Source: JADLFV01 sp964471555
GTDB lineage: Bacteria > Planctomycetota > Phycisphaerae > Phycisphaerales > Phycisphaeraceae
DNA length: 64,000 nt
Assembly: GCA_964471555.1 (NCBI GenBank)
Contig: CAYYGM010000003.1
Span: 1-64,000, forward strand
Reading direction: 5' to 3'
Shown: positions 63,201-64,000 of the stretch, in pieces
Layout of the letters: every line of letters starts with the position of its first letter
Position numbering within the stretch: position 1 is the stretch's first letter
Position numbers and translations under genes: made by a program
The notes under the pieces: generated by a model
Told to the model about the DNA's origin: nothing
The model's database searches: none
The model's input: the letters and a program-made list of their open reading frames with translations, nothing else

Positions 63201-63998
63201 CGCCGCCCTTCGCCCGATCAGGTTTACTTCCCAGCCGCCCAGCTTGTTGAGCACCGCCGGCCCGTCACCCCAGCCGCGCCGCCGCCCTGTCATCGGCAGC
63301 AGCAGGCAACCATCGACCGCCGCCGCGAAGCCGCTGTTGTAGGTCTGACAGCGCGTCAATCCGCTGCGCTCGGCTGCATGTTTCAACTCGCGCGGTGAGA
63401 ACGGGCCCTCATAACCGTACGGCCACATCTGCCGCGCTTCCAGGTACAGCTTCCACAGCCGGTACGGCAGACAGTGCCGGTTGGGCACGCTGATGAAAGC
63501 CGCGCCGCCTTCGCACAACACCCGTGCGTGCGCCTCGATGATGCGATCACGCATGGCGCCGCTGAAGTGTTCCGCCACGCCCAGCGACACCGACAGGTCA
63601 AACTCGCCGCGATGCTCGGCCGCAAACGCAAACAGATCCGCCTGCACGAACTGCGCATGCAGCCCCAGCGACTCGAATCGCCGCCGCGCCGCGCTCAACG
63701 CCGCCTCGGAGAAATCCACCAGCGTCACCTCGTGACCTTGCTGGGCCAGCAGCACCGACAGGTCGCCCTCACCGCAGCCAAGTTCGACGCAGCGCAGCGT
63801 GCGGGCGCCGTACTGCTGCTTCAGGTAATGGCGCAACGTGCGCCAGCGCTGTCGGCCGCGCTCGCGCTGCAAGCGATCAGCCGCCATACGGACGTCGGGA
63901 TGCTCGTACACATGGTCCCACGTCTGCGTCTGGGCGGTGTTGTCTTTCTTCTCCGCCGCGCCCGTCAGTGCCGCCTCCCGCACCTGCCTGCTGAGCAA
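63198..63998 (-). CDS. SAM-dependent methyltransferase, class I
   Basis: Up to 266 residues visible; the 5' end is at the edge of the window, where a TTG at 63998 may be the start or the frame may continue beyond. The Rossmann methyltransferase motifs are clear: VELGCGEGDLSVLLAQ is motif I, VTLVDFSEAALSAARRR motif II region, and FDLSVSLGVAEHF motif IV, with VLCEGGAAFISVPN after it. It resembles small-molecule methyltransferases in polysaccharide or lipid genes. A GT2 gene follows on the same strand. The acceptor is unknown. Its stop is part of a CCTACTG word repeat. Confidence 0.85.
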   Translation of the reverse strand: MLSRQVREAALTGAAEKKDNTAQTQTWDHVYEHPDVRMAADRLQRERGRQRWRTLRHYLKQQYGARTLRCVELGCGEGDLSVLLAQQGHEVTLVDFSEAALSAARRRFESLGLHAQFVQADLFAFAAEHRGEFDLSVSLGVAEHFSGAMRDRIIEAHARVLCEGGAAFISVPNRHCLPYRLWKLYLEARQMWPYGYEGPFSPRELKHAAERSGLTRCQTYNSGFAAAVDGCLLLPMTGRRRGWGDGPAVLNKLGGWEVNLIGRRAA

Positions 63999-64000
63999 CC

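Overview
The window is high-GC bacterial chromosome and most likely comes from a planctomycete of the class Phycisphaerae. This rests on secreted proteins that combine type I dockerin-like repeats with a C-terminal PEP-CTERM sorting tail (29301-31295 and 59860-61689), sulfatases, formylglycine-enzyme-like, fucosidase, acetyl-xylan-esterase-like and sialidase-like proteins, a sequential ResB-CcsA fusion, and many genes lacking a clear Shine-Dalgarno sequence. No rRNA, tRNA, CRISPR array, phage or intact insertion sequence was found. The assignment is an inference from gene content.

Layout. 334-6180 (minus) is a proteostasis block: trigger factor, a small SHOCT-type membrane protein, ClpX and a secreted S41 protease. 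6337-8349 holds three YkgJ-type cysteine-cluster proteins. 8422-12559 has a histone-deacetylase-like hydrolase, a YggU protein, a sulfatase-like protein without its catalytic residue, and a GT4 glycosyltransferase. 12623-16624 has DacB, an HDOD protein and FtsW, with the HDOD gene between direct repeats. 16684-24532 has GH29 fucosidase, a phytase-like esterase, the ResB/CcsA fusion, a lipoprotein, SixA and an FtsQ-like protein. 24696-29174 has a zinc-ribbon membrane protein, an acetyl-xylan-esterase-like hydrolase, and a pyrimidine salvage pair (cytosine deaminase, Upp). 29301-35876 encodes secreted or sugar-related proteins. 36429-43528 has DnaB, a GntR regulator with a broken ABC ATPase, a lower-GC sulfatase that looks acquired, a PfkB kinase and a PagL-like outer membrane protein. 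43630-49740 has LeuRS, a frameshifted four-helix-bundle (IVP) gene, PabA/TrpG and a TPR sulfotransferase. 49862-57865 has a DUF4185-like lipoprotein, PilZ, a small lipoprotein, an asnB remnant, then bL28, DnaG, RpoD and an acyltransferase. 57977-63998 has membrane, esterase, endonuclease, GT2 and methyltransferase genes.

The most unusual content lies between genes. A conserved AT-rich palindrome occurs seven times, always beyond gene 3' ends, and in most cases follows a C-rich, G-poor transcript segment. This looks like a composite, possibly Rho-assisted, terminator family. A second family has the form GTTTAGC-hairpin-hairpin-GCTAAAC. A third class consists of short 'word' repeats of about seven bases, usually arranged as an inverted pair. 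These lie at gene ends, supply stop codons and C-terminal tails, flank the IVP gene, and have entered the reading frames of LeuRS and a YkgJ protein without breaking them.
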